DNA of 64,000 nucleotides from contig NC_134455.1 of the NCBI RefSeq assembly GCF_047948215.1, forward strand, positions 346,689,842 through 346,753,841, written 5' to 3'. This DNA comes from Lycorma delicatula. Lineage: Eukaryota; Arthropoda; Insecta; Hemiptera; Fulgoridae. A program made the position numbers and the translations under genes. The notes below the pieces were generated by a model. It made no database searches. It saw only the letters and a list, made by a program, of their open reading frames with translations, and was not told the origin of the DNA. This document shows, piece by piece, positions 21,098 through 32,035 of this stretch (the stretch's first letter is position 1; each line of letters begins with the position of its first letter).

Positions 21098-21484
21098 TTA
21101 ATAAATTGAAAAAAAAATCTTATCTTTTGGTTTATTACTTCTCTGATATTGTCGAACTATAATTTCCGTAAGTCGGAGTTTATCATTTAGTTTACTTATT
21201 TTTTGTTGCCAATCATTTAATTTCTCTTTTGTTTGATGTAATTTTTCTGATCTTAATTTGTGTACACGGTATCTAGTTTTCAAATTTTCTTCCTTTTTAT
21301 ATTTGCCATCTTCCCTTAACCTTATTATTCTTTCTTTAGTTTTAACATTTTCTTCTTCTTTATATTTATTATCTTCCTTTAATTTTTTTATTCTTTTCTT
21401 GTTTTTAACATTTTCTTCCTCTTCACATTCATCCCATTCATCCTCTTGTCGTTTTTTTGAGATATATTTTTCTTCATGTTATCA
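21098..21484 (-). CDS. hypothetical Lys/Glu-rich coiled-coil ORF with 21-residue repeats
   Basis: I do not recognise this gene. An open minus-strand frame of about 127 codons starts after a stop near 21485 and runs to TAA at 21098; the only Met in frame lies well inside, so it may be a 3' exon. Residues fall into three consecutive 21-residue units, beginning NVKNKKRIKKLKED, NVKTKERIIRLRED and NLKTRYRVHKLRSE; 21 residues are three heptads, fitting a coiled coil. A charged N-terminal part (QEDEWDECEEEE) and a helical C-terminal part (KLNDWQQKISKLNDKLRL) flank them. Nearby are only repeats. It could be an exon of an unknown gene, a transposon accessory protein, or chance in A-rich DNA, though the 63 bp periodicity argues against chance. 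Confidence 0.35.
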
Positions 21485-21924
21485 TTTTTTCTTGTGATTG
21501 TTTATTTTTCATTTTTGATTATTCACCAAATAATCCAATAATAAAAACTGAATATTCTACACCGTAAAGTTGAAATTACCACTGGTAACCGGTATACTGG
21601 AGTTCACTAAACGGAATAGTTTAATTATTATTAATTTTTATTTATACGACACATCAGGAATCTGAAACTTTTGTTAATCAGTAACTCACGTAGATATGAA
21701 TACTACTGATGTAGCAATACATCAGTATTACATTCAATACATCAATACATTCAATACATCAATAAAGGGACCTTTACTCTTTCCTAATATTTTATGCAAG
21801 ATTGTTGAATTAATGTATAAATATTTGATAATAAAAACTAACATTTCAGCAATTGTGAAACTGACTACTTTTAAAGAATTAGGGGATCGTATCTCACTTT
21901 GAAATGAAATAAGTTTAAATGAAG
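21485..21924. other. unassigned stretch
   Basis: Includes a short direct repetition of ATACATCA-like words at 21715-21765 (about four units of CAATACATCA), a minor tandem array. No gene. Confidence 0.4.
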
Positions 21925-21998
21925 TGCAGTAAAAAATGTTTATATGTAATTTAATAGGCGTACAAGGAAGTCATGTAGTATCCACATCAGATTTTTTT
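21925..21998 (+). repeat. family Z 3' end fragment
   Basis: AATAGGCGTACAAGGAAGTC followed by ATGTAGTATCCACAT and CAGATTTTTT: only the last 70 bases of family Z, ending in the T run typical of the family. Confidence 0.75.
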
Positions 21999-22004
21999 TT
22001 TCAA

Positions 22005-22125
22005 ACTACTTTTTTGCCTTGTTGAATAACAATGCCCCAAACCAGGCCAACTTTTATTAAAGTCAATAATCACTCCAATAAATAAACTTTTAATCTCCAA
22101 AAACAAGGGGCTGAATGAGTGCCGT
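22005..22125 (+). repeat. family U repeat, copy 1
   Basis: Matches 38795-38910: GCC(T/-)TTGTTGAA(T/A)AACA, CTTTTATTAAAGTCAATAAT or CTTATTAAAGTTAATAATTA, CACTCCAATA and GGGGCTGAATGAG or GGGGACTGAATTA. Non-coding and unclassified. Confidence 0.5.
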
Positions 22126-23473
22126 ACTTAATATGTCATTCTTTTTTGAAATTTAATTTTCAGGAGTGAAAATCCATCCATCTGTATCTAGTATTAATGT
22201 AGACAACAGAAGATTTAAAAAAAAAATAATATCCACGAGATCTGACTTACATTTTAAAACATTTTTTTATATTTTTATTTTTACAATTTTATTTTATTTG
22301 AAATCCTCAAATCGTGGCTGTTATTAAAATTGTTATACGAGATAAATTATCCAACAAGGGAGTTAAAAAATATTAAAACTTTTGTAGAAAAAAGTCTTTA
22401 TTTTTATCTTTTAATAATTACACTCGAAATGTAATAAATTTTTTAATAAAAACATCGTTTGATTATGAGGTCAAATAGAAAAAAAAAATTAATCGAATTA
22501 TTCTGATATTTTGTTGAAATTTTACTCTAGATTTTATAAAATTAAGCCATTAAATATTTTAAAAATTCTTATGTCATATTTAGTAAAATATAATTCGTTA
22601 AAAAGTTAAAGCCAGTAAAGTTATGCAATCCTTTGTTGGCTTCTATTATATAAAGAAAAATTAAAAAAATTTCCCACAAATAACTATCAACAGAAAGAGA
22701 ATCGTTTTTTTGTTTTGCTTTCAACAATATATTTCATATAATTTTTTATAAGGTTATTTTTTTTATATGCTACGAATAACTTTTATTCTAATTTATGGTT
22801 TAAAATATATCTAGATAAAAAATTACCAATAGGTAATTCAATGGTGTCTGTTTGTATATAAAATATTCATTATTATAAAATACTAGTGTTTATTCATTAT
22901 GAATAAATACTAGTTTGGTTAAAACTAGCATTAAGTAGTGTAATATTCTAAATAGAAATAGGTCTATAACAACAGTGATGACTGTAGAGTGTGGTAGATA
23001 AAAGATTAAGGGAGGGTTAAACAGAAAAAAGCAAAGGCAACCTAAGATTAAAATGTACAACCCTACTACTGCTACTTCTAAACTGCAGCTGCGTGTAGAA
23101 TACAGCGCAACAACCCTTGTCTTAACATTAGGGTGACGATTGAGTGAACAGCCCGTCTAAACACTGTGTGGTTGTGAAAAAGAGGCTGGTTTTGTACGTT
23201 TAATTCTAAGATAAAAGAATAAAACTTTTACTGATTATGTTTTTTTTTTCATTTTTAAACAGATTTTACATATAAATAGTTTTTAAGAACCATTCAATTA
23301 AAACAGAAATATAACGGAAAAAATAATGAAATGTGTTCATTATGATAAAAAATCAATATTTTTATTTTATTTAATTTAAATCTTGAAATTAAAAGTTAAT
23401 ATTAAGAAAAATAAAAAGCTGATAACAATATTGTAATATTTCCCTATCATTGGTTATTTATTCTTATATAGTG
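22126..23473. other. unassigned AT-rich stretch
   Basis: Mostly AT-rich with no recognised repeat. 22160-22210 shares a short phrase with 18130-18185 in inverted orientation. 23040-23190 is more GC-rich (CTGCAGCTGCGTGTAGAATA) but has no open frame of note. Confidence 0.35.
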
Positions 23474-24130
23474 AAAAAAATTCTGATCTGGACACCACAT
23501 GATTCGCTTGTACGCCTATTAAATTACATATACACTTTTTATAAAATGAAAAGTACAGTTTCATTAATAACTTCTGATTTTTCATATTTTTTTTTTATTG
23601 AATTATTATTTATTGTAATTTTTTTTACTATCAGAGGTTAATAAATAAACAAAAGATGATTAGTAAATAAATATATTTAAATTAAAGCAAAAATTTAAAA
23701 AAAAGGAAATGAAGCGATGTGCCTTTCCCGTTGTAAGATCCAAACATTTCATTAATTAAAATTTTATTTAGCTATAACTCTGGAACCAATGATAATAAGT
23801 ACCATGATATATCGTTGGAAAGCTCTCAATGAGGGTTTACTGCAGTTACAAAAAAGGGCTTTTTTGGACATGTTTGATCCAGTCGATTGTAATCGAAACG
23901 GGAGGTACACAACTAAATGTTACAACACAGTCCTAAATCCAAAATGTCAACATTCTACGGCTAATCGCTTTTGAGTTATGATAGATACATACGTACGTAC
24001 GTACAGACGTCACGCCGAAACTAGACAAATACGATTCATGGATAGTCAAAATGGATATTTCCGTTGAAATGTGAAAACTGAAATTTTTCGCGATCACAAT
24101 ACTTCCTTTATTTTGTACAAGGAATTAAAA
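23474..24130 (-). mobile_element. family Z element, near full length
   Basis: In reverse it opens with TTTTTAATTCCTTGTACAAA and closes with GGCGTACAAGCG, then the terminal hairpin CATGTGGTGTCCAGATC and AGAATTTTTTT. The interior holds all family landmarks, including a GTACGTACGTACGTA block at about 23990-24005. The ORF at 23789-23974 is inside and is not conserved in other copies. Confidence 0.8.
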
Positions 24131-24134
24131 ATGA

Positions 24135-24455
24135 AATAAGAAAATCTAATAATGATTCCAAAAAACTTTGGCAGTTTATTAATCTTTTAAGTGGGAAGTC
24201 CAAGAATAATCTAGATGATAGAATTTTAAAACACAAGTAATTTTGGTACTGAGAAAGACCTTGCTACTAGACTGGCTAAATCTTTCGCGTTAGAGGTTGG
24301 AAATATAATTCCAAAGTGCTGTGTTAAAGTAGTGCAGAATCATGCTGTTACTGAAATTAATGTAAATTTTCAAGTCCGTATAGCAACCCTTGGGTTCTAT
24401 TATTAGCATAATTACTCGACTACACACATCCAAATTTCCAGGCGATTTCGCCTGG
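24135..24455 (+). pseudogene. LINE ORF2 linker fragment (Jockey/CR1-like)
   Basis: Plus-strand frames give NEIRKSNNDSKKLWQFINLL then SGKSKNNLDDRILKH, followed after a frameshift by KDLATRLAKSFALEVGNIIP. The K-LW--IN-L-GK pattern is the segment between endonuclease and reverse transcriptase in Jockey/CR1-type LINEs. No RT motif follows and stops are present. It directly abuts a family Z terminus. Confidence 0.55.
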
Positions 24456-25229
24456 TTTTATTTCGTACAGGGAAGTAATAATGATACATGAAAAAAAAGA
24501 AATTTAAAAGAAATCGAATTTTTAAACGTTGATCGGCTCCCCATCCTTAATATTGCTCCCAAGAACAAAAGTATTTTTTGGGGGGCCAAAAGCACACTAT
24601 TGTTCTTAGGTAGACAAAAAAATAGTTTGGTTAAAATATAAGCAGTAAATAAAAAAATAGTTTTTTGACTTTTGTAGGAGGAGAATTTGAGGTCAAAATA
24701 TTTTTAAAAACTATAAGATAAGCATGTACTAGCTAAATATGAAGTGGGTCTATATTGACAAAATTTTGAAAAAAATTGATTCCAAAGAAACTATCTGTCC
24801 CATTCCCTGGAGATATTGACCCCAAACCTTTACCAAGATATTTCCCTGTATACGGGGCACGAGTTTCTGTGCAAAACTTCATCAAAATCGGTTTATGTAG
24901 TACAAAGTTATTAAGATTAAAACACGTACATTTGTATGCACGAATATTTACCCCGCTTCTTTTTTGTTTTTTGGGGTCCCTGGGTTGTGAAACGTGGATT
25001 GATGAAAAACCCATACCCCATTTTATGGTTGATTAGCATACTTTCCTTCTTGCAGTATTGCTCTACTGCTACTACTACTACTACGCCAGAAAAGTAAAAA
25101 CAAACAATAAATAATAAATAAAAAACCGAAATAAAAATAAAAAAAGAATTGAGAAAATATCAAAGCGGATTATAAAATCGCCATCTTGTATTGAATAAAT
25201 TCTTTCTGTTAAATTTCTTATTCGTCAAG
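24456..25229. other. unassigned stretch with an old repeat
   Basis: 24720-25025 has long frames on both strands (24733-25014 minus, 24776-25036 plus) without recognisable domains. The nucleotide phrase AACTTCATCAAAATCGGTTT inside is characteristic of many insect interspersed repeats, so I read the frames as chance products of a repeat. 25068-25085 is a short CTACTA tract. Confidence 0.4.
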
Positions 25230-25690
25230 CATAAGCCTCAGTGAAAAACTATATAGAATTCTTTGTTAAATCTAAAAACAAAGCGTACTTTACTGTACAT
25301 CAACCATCCCTTTTTTGAAATCCTAAAAGATTTCGGCGAAGATGATAAATAAAAATACAGTGTATATCTAAAAGATTGACCTGATAAAAAGTTCGCATTC
25401 ACCACAATCCTGTCCAAACACCACCCGTACATTTCCATCCCACGATCAGGATTATCTTCTGATAAGTGTTGCAGGATTTGGAGCTTGAAAGCATAAAAAT
25501 TTTCTTTCCTCAGAATATCGTGGACGGTGGTCGAGAAATATTCAATTACAGGTCGGTTCGTTAGCGATCGAACAAACCGGCAACATGTTGTACCTTTAAA
25601 CTCGTCAAATCTTCCCATAGTGCTGCGGAATACTGGTTGGCGCTGTGTTGTTCGGGATATCGTCCGTTAAACAAATGAGTAAATTTACGA
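25230..25690 (-). pseudogene. mariner/Tc1-like transposase fragment
   Basis: Minus-strand frame 25618-25238 reads VIEYFSTTVHDILRKENFYA then FKLQILQHLSEDNPDRGMEM and YGWCLDRIVVNANFLSG. This is the linker before the first catalytic Asp (family form: KLQ-LQ-L-EDDPD-R-EFC-W-L). After NANFLSG the match decays (the FSDEA block is not readable). Both the N-terminal HTH and the DDE core are missing or corrupt. Confidence 0.7.
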
Positions 25691-26039
25691 TGTGAATGAA
25701 CTTCACGGTTGCAAAACAGGATAAATTTTCATTATTCCTTCTGCAACAACATTATTATCTGCAATCAGACAAAAAAAAACAAAAATATTAAAATTTCGCC
25801 TATGTTTCGAGACTTTTCGGATATTTTGTACAGAGGTCTTCAAAACTTCTTGACAAATAAGATTACAGTAAGATTAAAACATAACCTAAAAGTATTTTCC
25901 AGAAAGTTTCAAAGTAAATAATTATCACTGATAAAGGATGGTCAGATTATCAGTGTAATGGATGACTGGAATTATCTTGCAACATAATAGTGTACAATAA
26001 TTGTAAAATTGTGTTTATAAGAAAAACATATTTTTTTAT

Positions 26040-27010
26040 TCCTGAGTTACAATTCGCTTTACTATTTTCAATAATATGGTTGAATTTATAGTTTAAATTC
26101 CTTGTAATAAAATGTATTTACGGGTAGAACTAATTAGTATATTGTATTACTTTCTTCATGCATATTGCGAAGTTAATTTCATTTTTTAGGTTATTGGAAT
26201 AACTGAGCTGCGAATACTCTCTCAGTCTCCATTAGAACAATAGTCGTTTTGAATTGTTAGCGCACGTCATCGGTTTAAAAAAACTCCAACCCATATTATT
26301 TTATATAAAGCTTGTTTGTAGAAATGAATAGCATATTGTGCAGAGGCAGCTGTCTCAAAAAATTTGCAAATTCACACATTTTTAATTGTTTTTAGCAAAC
26401 TTATTACTAATCCCAATGGAGTTACTTTTACCTACGAGATTTTTTTATCGTGAAATGTTCATTTAACGAATCATAATCCTATTTAAAATTTTAAGATATT
26501 GATAGCTTCTTCTTCCATTTATATTATAATTTTTATTCTTTTTTATTTATTCTACTGATCCTTTTAGCATTGTTTAAAAAACTCTTCTATGATATATCAC
26601 AACCATTTAAATTTTCTATTCTCAATTGTTTTGATTTCTACTCATTCCTTTTTCTTATTACTTCTTAAATTATTCACTTTTTTACCTTCCCGCCGAAATA
26701 AACGCTATAGCAGATCTATATAGCTGTAGAAGGGAAAGTATTGTAATCGGCCCGATTTCGGCATATGTGGTTTTCGCCGGATCTTGACGTTTTAACACAA
26801 AAAACCGGAACACAAAAAACCGGATGGAAATTTTCAGAATGTTAATTCCTCTTCTTAGGTTAAAATTTCCAACTTCATTTTCACCTATTTCTAACGAAAA
26901 TTATAAAAACTTTATTCATTCCCACTTCATTATAGATCTTCTATCATTTTAATTCTTTATCGGCCTTTCTTCTTTGTATCTTTTTTTGATCCTTTTTCTT
27001 TAAAAAAAAT
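26040..27010 (-). pseudogene. decayed RTE-type LINE 3' part, interrupted by a family Y fragment
   Basis: 26070-26410 is the same non-coding segment as 12298-12650 and 42765-43060 (AATAATATGGTTGAATT, TTACTGGAATAACTGA-like, CATATTATTTTATATAAAGC), interpreted as the RTE 3' UTR in reverse. 26500-26685 and 26860-27010 look like its decayed coding part, T-rich on the plus strand, with no frame left. A family Y terminus (26690-26850) splits it. Confidence 0.5.
26690..26850 (+). repeat. family Y 5' fragment
   Basis: AACGCTATAGCAGATCTATA with the GCTATA/TATAGC hairpin, then GGGAAAGTATTGTAATCGGC, CGGATCTTGACGTTTTAACA, and a doubled AAAACCGGA motif. Only the first 160 bases of the family are present. 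Confidence 0.7.
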
Positions 27011-27214
27011 TTTTATTTGTGCATTACTAATAAGAAATGTTTGGAGTTTGTTCTCATATAATCAGAGCGCGCCGCATAAATAGAAAATGTTCTAAAAGTA
27101 ATTTTTTTTTAATTTTCTTGAAAACGAAAAAATATTTTTTACTTTTTTGCACGAATTGGTTTTTTCAAGAAAAGTACGTTTTAAAATTAATTTTTTTTTT
27201 TTTTTAATTTTTAA

Positions 27215-27545
27215 ATGATATCGTCATCGCAAATCAGTTTTTTAACAGCTGATTATATATCGAAGTCAAAGGTTCTGAGGTTCAAACCCTAGTAAAGGTT
27301 AGTTGTTTTTATATTGATTTGAGTATTAGACAGTGGATACCGGTGTACTTTAGTGGTTGGGGATCAATTAACCACACATTTCATGTATATCGGACTGAGC
27401 CTGTACAAGACTACATCTCATTTACATGTTATACATATCCTAATGTCGTTGGTCCATGGTGTGGAGAGGGGGTTGCTTATCGTTCACTATGAACAGATTG
27501 CAACGTACACATTAGGAAATAAAAAATGATTGGATGTTGTAATAT
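27215..27545 (+). mobile_element. SINE family A, tail type 2
   Basis: The A-box side is eroded (27220-27260); the B-box region GGTTCAAACCCT is at about 27281. The body reads GTGGATACCGGTGTACTTTA and ACAAGACTACATCTCATTTA. It ends not in GGCTAAACAG but in GTTGCTTATCGTTCACTATG then AACAGATTGCAACGTACACA, the type 2 tail. Confidence 0.75.
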
Positions 27546-28266
27546 TCATTTCGTTCTTAATAAACTATAATATAAATGATCTTCCGTTTTTTTTTTATCT
27601 TAAAGGAAACTGATTACGTAAACGAAACTCATAACATTAGTAAGTGCTTTACGTATTTAAAATATGAACCTCATTAGGAAAAAATTTATTAATGTATTTT
27701 TTCTTTAAATACAAGAAATTTAGTATTCATTATAAATGAATAAAAAAAAATTATATCTGATATTGTAGCTTACTGGTTGCATTAGTAAAAAAATAAAAAA
27801 ATAAATAAATAAGCAAACTATTTTTTTAAGCTTTTAACGAGAAAAAAACATCTTTTTATATTTTGTTCTTTTTAAAATTTATCATCATTACAAAGCTAAA
27901 GATGAAACTATATTTGAAGTAAAAGAAGGAAAAATATACTTCTTCTTCTACTACTACTACTACTGCTACTGGTCTACCGTAACCTTTCTGTACATCACTT
28001 CAGATCTCATAATGTTTGCAGTTCTATTTTTCTTTCTCCCCTTTTATTATTATTTTTTTTATCTACTTTTTCCCTTTAACGTCTCTTGTAATACTTTTTT
28101 TGAATAACAAAAAGCTTTGTTTGCTATTCATAAAACTTATGAATGAAGCCTCTCTTTCTGTGGTGAAAAAAATTCAGTAATTTACGTATAAGAGAGAGGG
28201 AGTTTTGCATTATAAATCTGAGTGCAACAGCGTTTTGTACTAATATTCGTATTTAAGTGAGCAGTC

Positions 28267-28297
<31 letters not shown>

Positions 28298-29299
28298 TAA
28301 TTACTAGTTTTTAGATTTGATTTCAATTTACCTGTAAGTTAAGTATTGTAATTACTTAATTTAACATACTAGACGAAGGAATTGGTTAATTTGTTCCCGA
28401 TTATTATATAACTTGACCACTGATGAACTAATTGTTTTTTTTCATCTTTTTTTATTTATTTAATTATTAATATTTAATATCTAAGTTTTTATAAAAGGAA
28501 AAAAACAATAAGTAAAAGAACCTAAATTAGATGAAAAGTAAATTAGGTTAGGAAAATGACAATCTATAATTAATTGTTTTACCTTTGTAGACTTTTTGAA
28601 ATAAACATAAATAATTTCATAGTAGCAAAAATCCAAATAGAAATATCAATCGCCGAAAAAATGGGATTACAAATTCTCTATTAACAAAATAAAACAGGAT
28701 GTGTGACGAATATTAAAAAAAAGCACAGAAATAACTAAAAAAAGCTAACCACGAAAAGTTAAATTAGTTAACAAATTTTAATATTTCAGTGAAATAATAC
28801 TACACTAAATAAATCTAGAATGATCTAACTCAGAATTGAAAGGAAATAAAATGTAACTAGCCAATCGACTAATAAAAAATATGACTCATTTACGAAAAAT
28901 GTAACAAATTTTAAGGACATGTTCTACTGATCAAAAGAAGAAAGAAAGTTCATATAAACGTAGATTTAAAGTTTAATTGTTTATTTTTCTAAAATATTTA
29001 ATTTTTTTGTTTTGTTATATTGAAAATTTTGTTTCTATACTTAGTTAAAATTCTACCGCATTTTGATATTTTGTTTTTAAAGAACTTTAAAATATTTTCA
29101 TTTCTATTTACATTGTGGGAACTTTATTCATGCTATTTTATTCAAAATTAAATTCCGTACAGTTTTGTATAAAACATTTATGTGTTTATTATCCATTTTT
29201 ACGCCAAACATAAATTAGTGTATTTTTCGACCTCAATCCTTTAGTCTCTTACTCCAGATTTCACAAAAACTACTAAATTATAGTTTTGGGAGATATTTA
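27546..29299. other. unassigned AT-rich stretch with (AT)n
   Basis: No gene or repeat copy recognised. (AT)n tract at 28267-28295; a CTACTACTACTA trinucleotide tract at 27950-27966; purine-rich strings near 28180-28200. Confidence 0.4.
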
Positions 29300-29545
29300 T
29301 TAAGGTTTTTTTGTGTCAGATTTCACATCAAACCACCAAATTTACTTCTTAATTTGGGTCCCAAGAATAATAATCTGGGTTAATTTTACCAAAGGCGCAG
29401 AAATCAGGGCGGAATCTTTGCCAGCCGACACTCGCTGAGGGGAATCCTTTCCCAACCTACATTTGTGTGAACTTTTTTCTTTATTTTTACCAAGAGAGTA
29501 CGTCCTGAAAATTTGTTACATTCTTCGTGAATCACTTTGTATACG
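29300..29545 (+). repeat. family V repeat, copy 2
   Basis: Aligns with 19930-20160: GTCAGATTTCACATC, CAGAAATCAGGGCGGAATC, CAGCCGACACTCGCTGAGG, GTGAACTTTTTTC and TGAATCACTTTGTATAC. The minus-strand ORF 29404-29592 crosses it and has no independent support. Confidence 0.6.
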
Positions 29546-30039
29546 AGTAAAACAAAAAAATCGTTTCTTTTAACGCAAAATTTAGACACCATAACATACC
29601 CATTCTAGTAGAATGATTATATGCTGCAGAAACGATGATGATGGTAGTCAAAGAATCGATATTGGGGAATGCAATTAAAAAAGAAAGGATTTTTAGGATC
29701 TAAATGCAAAAATAATCAATTTATCTTAGGATCAAATAAACAAATTTACCTGAAATTAAAAAAAAAAACGAACTATGTAAGAAAAAATATTAGGCTTTTA
29801 CAGGTACTTAATAAATAAGATGAAAGGTAACGCATAACAGATTAACAAAATAATCTTTAATTATTTTTCTTTTATTTTTACTTTTTTAAAAAGTAAAAAC
29901 GAATAAAATATATATAGAAAATCTTTTCACGCATATTTAATATTAATAAAAATGCAGTGATTGTTCTCTACTCATTTTTTTTTTTGAGGAGAAGGGATTA
30001 ATGATTTCATCAAATAAGCTTGAAGCTTTTTGCGAGGGA
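29546..30039. other. unassigned AT-rich stretch
   Basis: No recognised content apart from homopolymer runs. Confidence 0.35.
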
Positions 30040-30145
30040 TATGAAAATGGAATTTTTTTAGTGTGTGAAAAACGCCATGTCTGATCGAGATTCAAACCGG
30101 AGACCTCCAGATGAAAGGCCCGAGACGCTACCATTACTCCAGGTA
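30040..30145 (-). mobile_element. SINE family B, partial
   Basis: In reverse it carries the head (TGGAGTAATGGTAGCGTCTC, degenerate A box), TTTCATCTGGAGGTCTCCGG, a B box with one change (GTTTGAATCTCG) and CATGGCGTTTTTCACACACT. The tail after this is absent. Confidence 0.75.
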
Positions 30146-30721
30146 ATCCTTTATTAAAACTATATGAATCTGGGTTAATAATTTGATAAAGGAAATTTTC
30201 TTATCGTGGATATTTAGTTAGAAATTATTCGAATTTTATGCAATATTGCTTGTTTGTAGTCTCAGTCATAGTTACTGGCGGATGATAGATGTGTAAAAAA
30301 AATAACATGCCATACTAAAACGTGAACTCTGAATCTCCGTATGTTAGACTAAAATATCACTCCGTCACGATGCAATCCATTAATTAATATAGTTTGATTT
30401 ATAGAACATGTTTATTAAAGATCCACTTCACTGATGACATTTTATTTTTACTTTTTATAAATATATTATTTACTAATTTATTGACGATACTTCCCGAGAT
30501 GTTAAGCAGACAGGTTCTTTTATAATTTTAACTTAAAATGTTTTATATTACTCGAATATTAAAATAAATAATAAGATGAACACAATTAATTAAAGATTTT
30601 GTTATTAAAAACAAATGCTTTTTTCCGAAACCAAATCAACTATTACAAAAACGCAAACACAGGCGCACGAGCACAAATTTTGATACAAACAACAGTTGCG
30701 TTCAAACCATTAAAGTAGATT
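30146..30721. other. unassigned AT-rich stretch
   Basis: No gene or repeat copy recognised. Confidence 0.35.
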
Positions 30722-30955
30722 CAGAAGATGAGATGAATGATTTTTAGCGTGCGTGAAAATGCCATGTTGACCAGAAGTTGAACACGGGACCTCCGGATGC
30801 GAGTGGTAGCATCTTTGCCTTTCATCCGGAGGTCACAGGTTCGAATACCGGCTAGGCATGGCATTTTCACACGCTACAAAGATTGTCATTCATCTCTCCT
30901 CTGAAGCAATACCTAACGGTGGTCAAAATAACAAAAAAAAAACCCCTAATAAAGT
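30722..30955. mobile_element. two SINE family B copies head-to-head
   Basis: 30722-30800 is a minus-strand copy (tail to GGACCTCCGGATG) and 30798-30955 a plus-strand copy (GCGAGTGGTAGCATC onward, B box GGTTCGAATACCGG at about 30839, CATGGCATTTTCACACGCTA, tail GAAGCAATACCTAACGGTGG and a final A run). They meet at the tRNA-like heads near 30799, giving an inverted pair able to fold back over roughly 70 bp. The minus-strand partner has a small deletion in its B box region. Confidence 0.8.
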
Positions 30956-31125
30956 AGGTAGTCGATTCCTCCTCATTGATTGACGTCAAACCAAGCAAAC
31001 AAGCTACTGCTAACAACCGCAATGAAGGTTTATACCTCTGGATAGGTCGTCGTTCGATAATCAAACACTGGACATATTTCGTACACCTCTACATTTGAAA
31101 AGTGTTTATTTAACAGTTGATTTTT
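30956..31125 (-). repeat. family W repeat, copy 1
   Basis: In reverse it matches 35340-35545: GTACGAAATA, CAGTGTTTGATTATCGAACG, TATCCAGAGGTATAAACCTT, CATTGCGG, GCTTGTTTGCTTGG, TTTGACGTCAATCAATGAGG and AGGAAT. Conservation of a TATAAA box and of short GC-richer words suggests part of a transposon promoter or terminal region. Unclassified. Confidence 0.6.
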
Positions 31126-31368
31126 TTATAAATTTTATAGTAACTAATCAATCAGTAACTAATCAATCAACTTTTGTGGGAGGGGGATACCATATTCATT
31201 TAACTGGAATAATAAATAATCTATGAATTATCATTCCTAATGTGTACGTTGTAATCTGTTCATCTTGTGAACTATAAGCAATTCCTTCATGCCCCATCGG
31301 ATGAGGATGATGTGTATGACATGTAAATGATGAGTAATTTTGTACAGACTCAGGCTGAGCATTCCTAA

Positions 31369-31664
31369 CCCACCGGGTTGGTCTAGTGGTTAACGCGTCT
31401 TCCCAAATCAGATTTGGAAGTCGATAGTTACAGCGTTCAAGTCCTAGTAAAGCCAGTTATTTTTAAACGGATTTGAATACTAGATCATGGATACCGGTGT
31501 TCTTTGGTGGTTGGGTTCCAATTAACCACACATCTCAGGAACGGTCGAACTGAGAATGTACAAGACTACACTTCATTTACACTCATACATATCATCCTCA
31601 TTCATCTTCTGAAGAATTATCTAAACGGTAGTTACCGGAGGCTAAACAGGAAAAAAAAAAAAGA
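31369..31664 (+). mobile_element. SINE family A, tail type 1, full length, with TSD
   Basis: CCCACCGGGTTGGTCTAGTG head with an intact A box, CAGCGTTCAAGTCCTAG B-box region near 31434, CCGGTGTTCTTTGGTGGTTG body, CATACATATCATCCTCATTC tail, ending CCGGAGGCTAAACAGG and a run of As. The 16-base target duplication GGCTGAGCATTCCT(A/G)A flanks it (31353-31368 and about 31665-31680). This is the best plus-strand reference copy. Confidence 0.92.
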
Positions 31665-31715
31665 AGGCTGAGCATTCCTGAAAGGTGCCTTTAATTGAAC
31701 CCTAACCACGAAAGT

Positions 31716-31870
31716 AGTCTGCTTCCGTGCGCGAGTGGTAGCATCTCGGCCTTTATCCGGAGGCCCCGGGTTCAAATCCCGGTCAGGCATGGCATTTTCA
31801 CACGCTACAAAACTTGTCATTCATCCCATCCTCCAAAGCAATACCTAACGATAGTCCCGGACGTTAAAAA
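31716..31870 (+). mobile_element. SINE family B, full length, with TSD
   Basis: Begins GTCTGCTTCCGTGCGCGAGT (A box), TCGGCCTTTATCCGGAGGCC, GGGTTCAAATCCCGG B box at about 31769, CATGGCATTTTCACACGCTA, tail TCATCCTCCAAAGCAATACC and CGGACGTTAAAAAAAAA. About 12 bases are duplicated around it (ACCACGAAAGTA before, ACTACCAAAGTA after), both deriving from the older SINE it interrupts. Confidence 0.88.
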
Positions 31871-32035
31871 AAAACTACCAAAGTATACCGGTATTTTCTA
31901 GAACTCAAATCAATATAAAAGAAACTAACATTTGTTAGGATTTCAACATCAGAATCTTCGACTTCGAAATTCAGGTGTTAAATAACTGATTTGCGACGAC
32001 GCGTTTACCGCTAGACCTATGGCCTATGGTGAACT

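Larger units (their letters stand above)
31210..32035 (-). mobile_element. SINE family A, tail type 2, split by two younger SINEs
   Basis: The oldest layer of a nest, in three pieces: tail 31210-31368, body 31665-31715, head 31871-32035 (GCCATAGGTCTAGCGGTAAA with A box). The interruptions are a complete SINE A at 31369-31652 and a SINE B at 31716-31870. Reassembled, it is an ordinary type 2 copy. Confidence 0.82.

Noticed and set aside
21715..21765. Short ATACATCA word repeats as a possible satellite
   Set aside because: Only about four units over 50 bases; a local slippage product.
24733..25036. Two opposite long frames (93 and 86 codons) at one site
   Set aside because: Mutually antisense, without domain, and containing a phrase typical of insect interspersed repeats.
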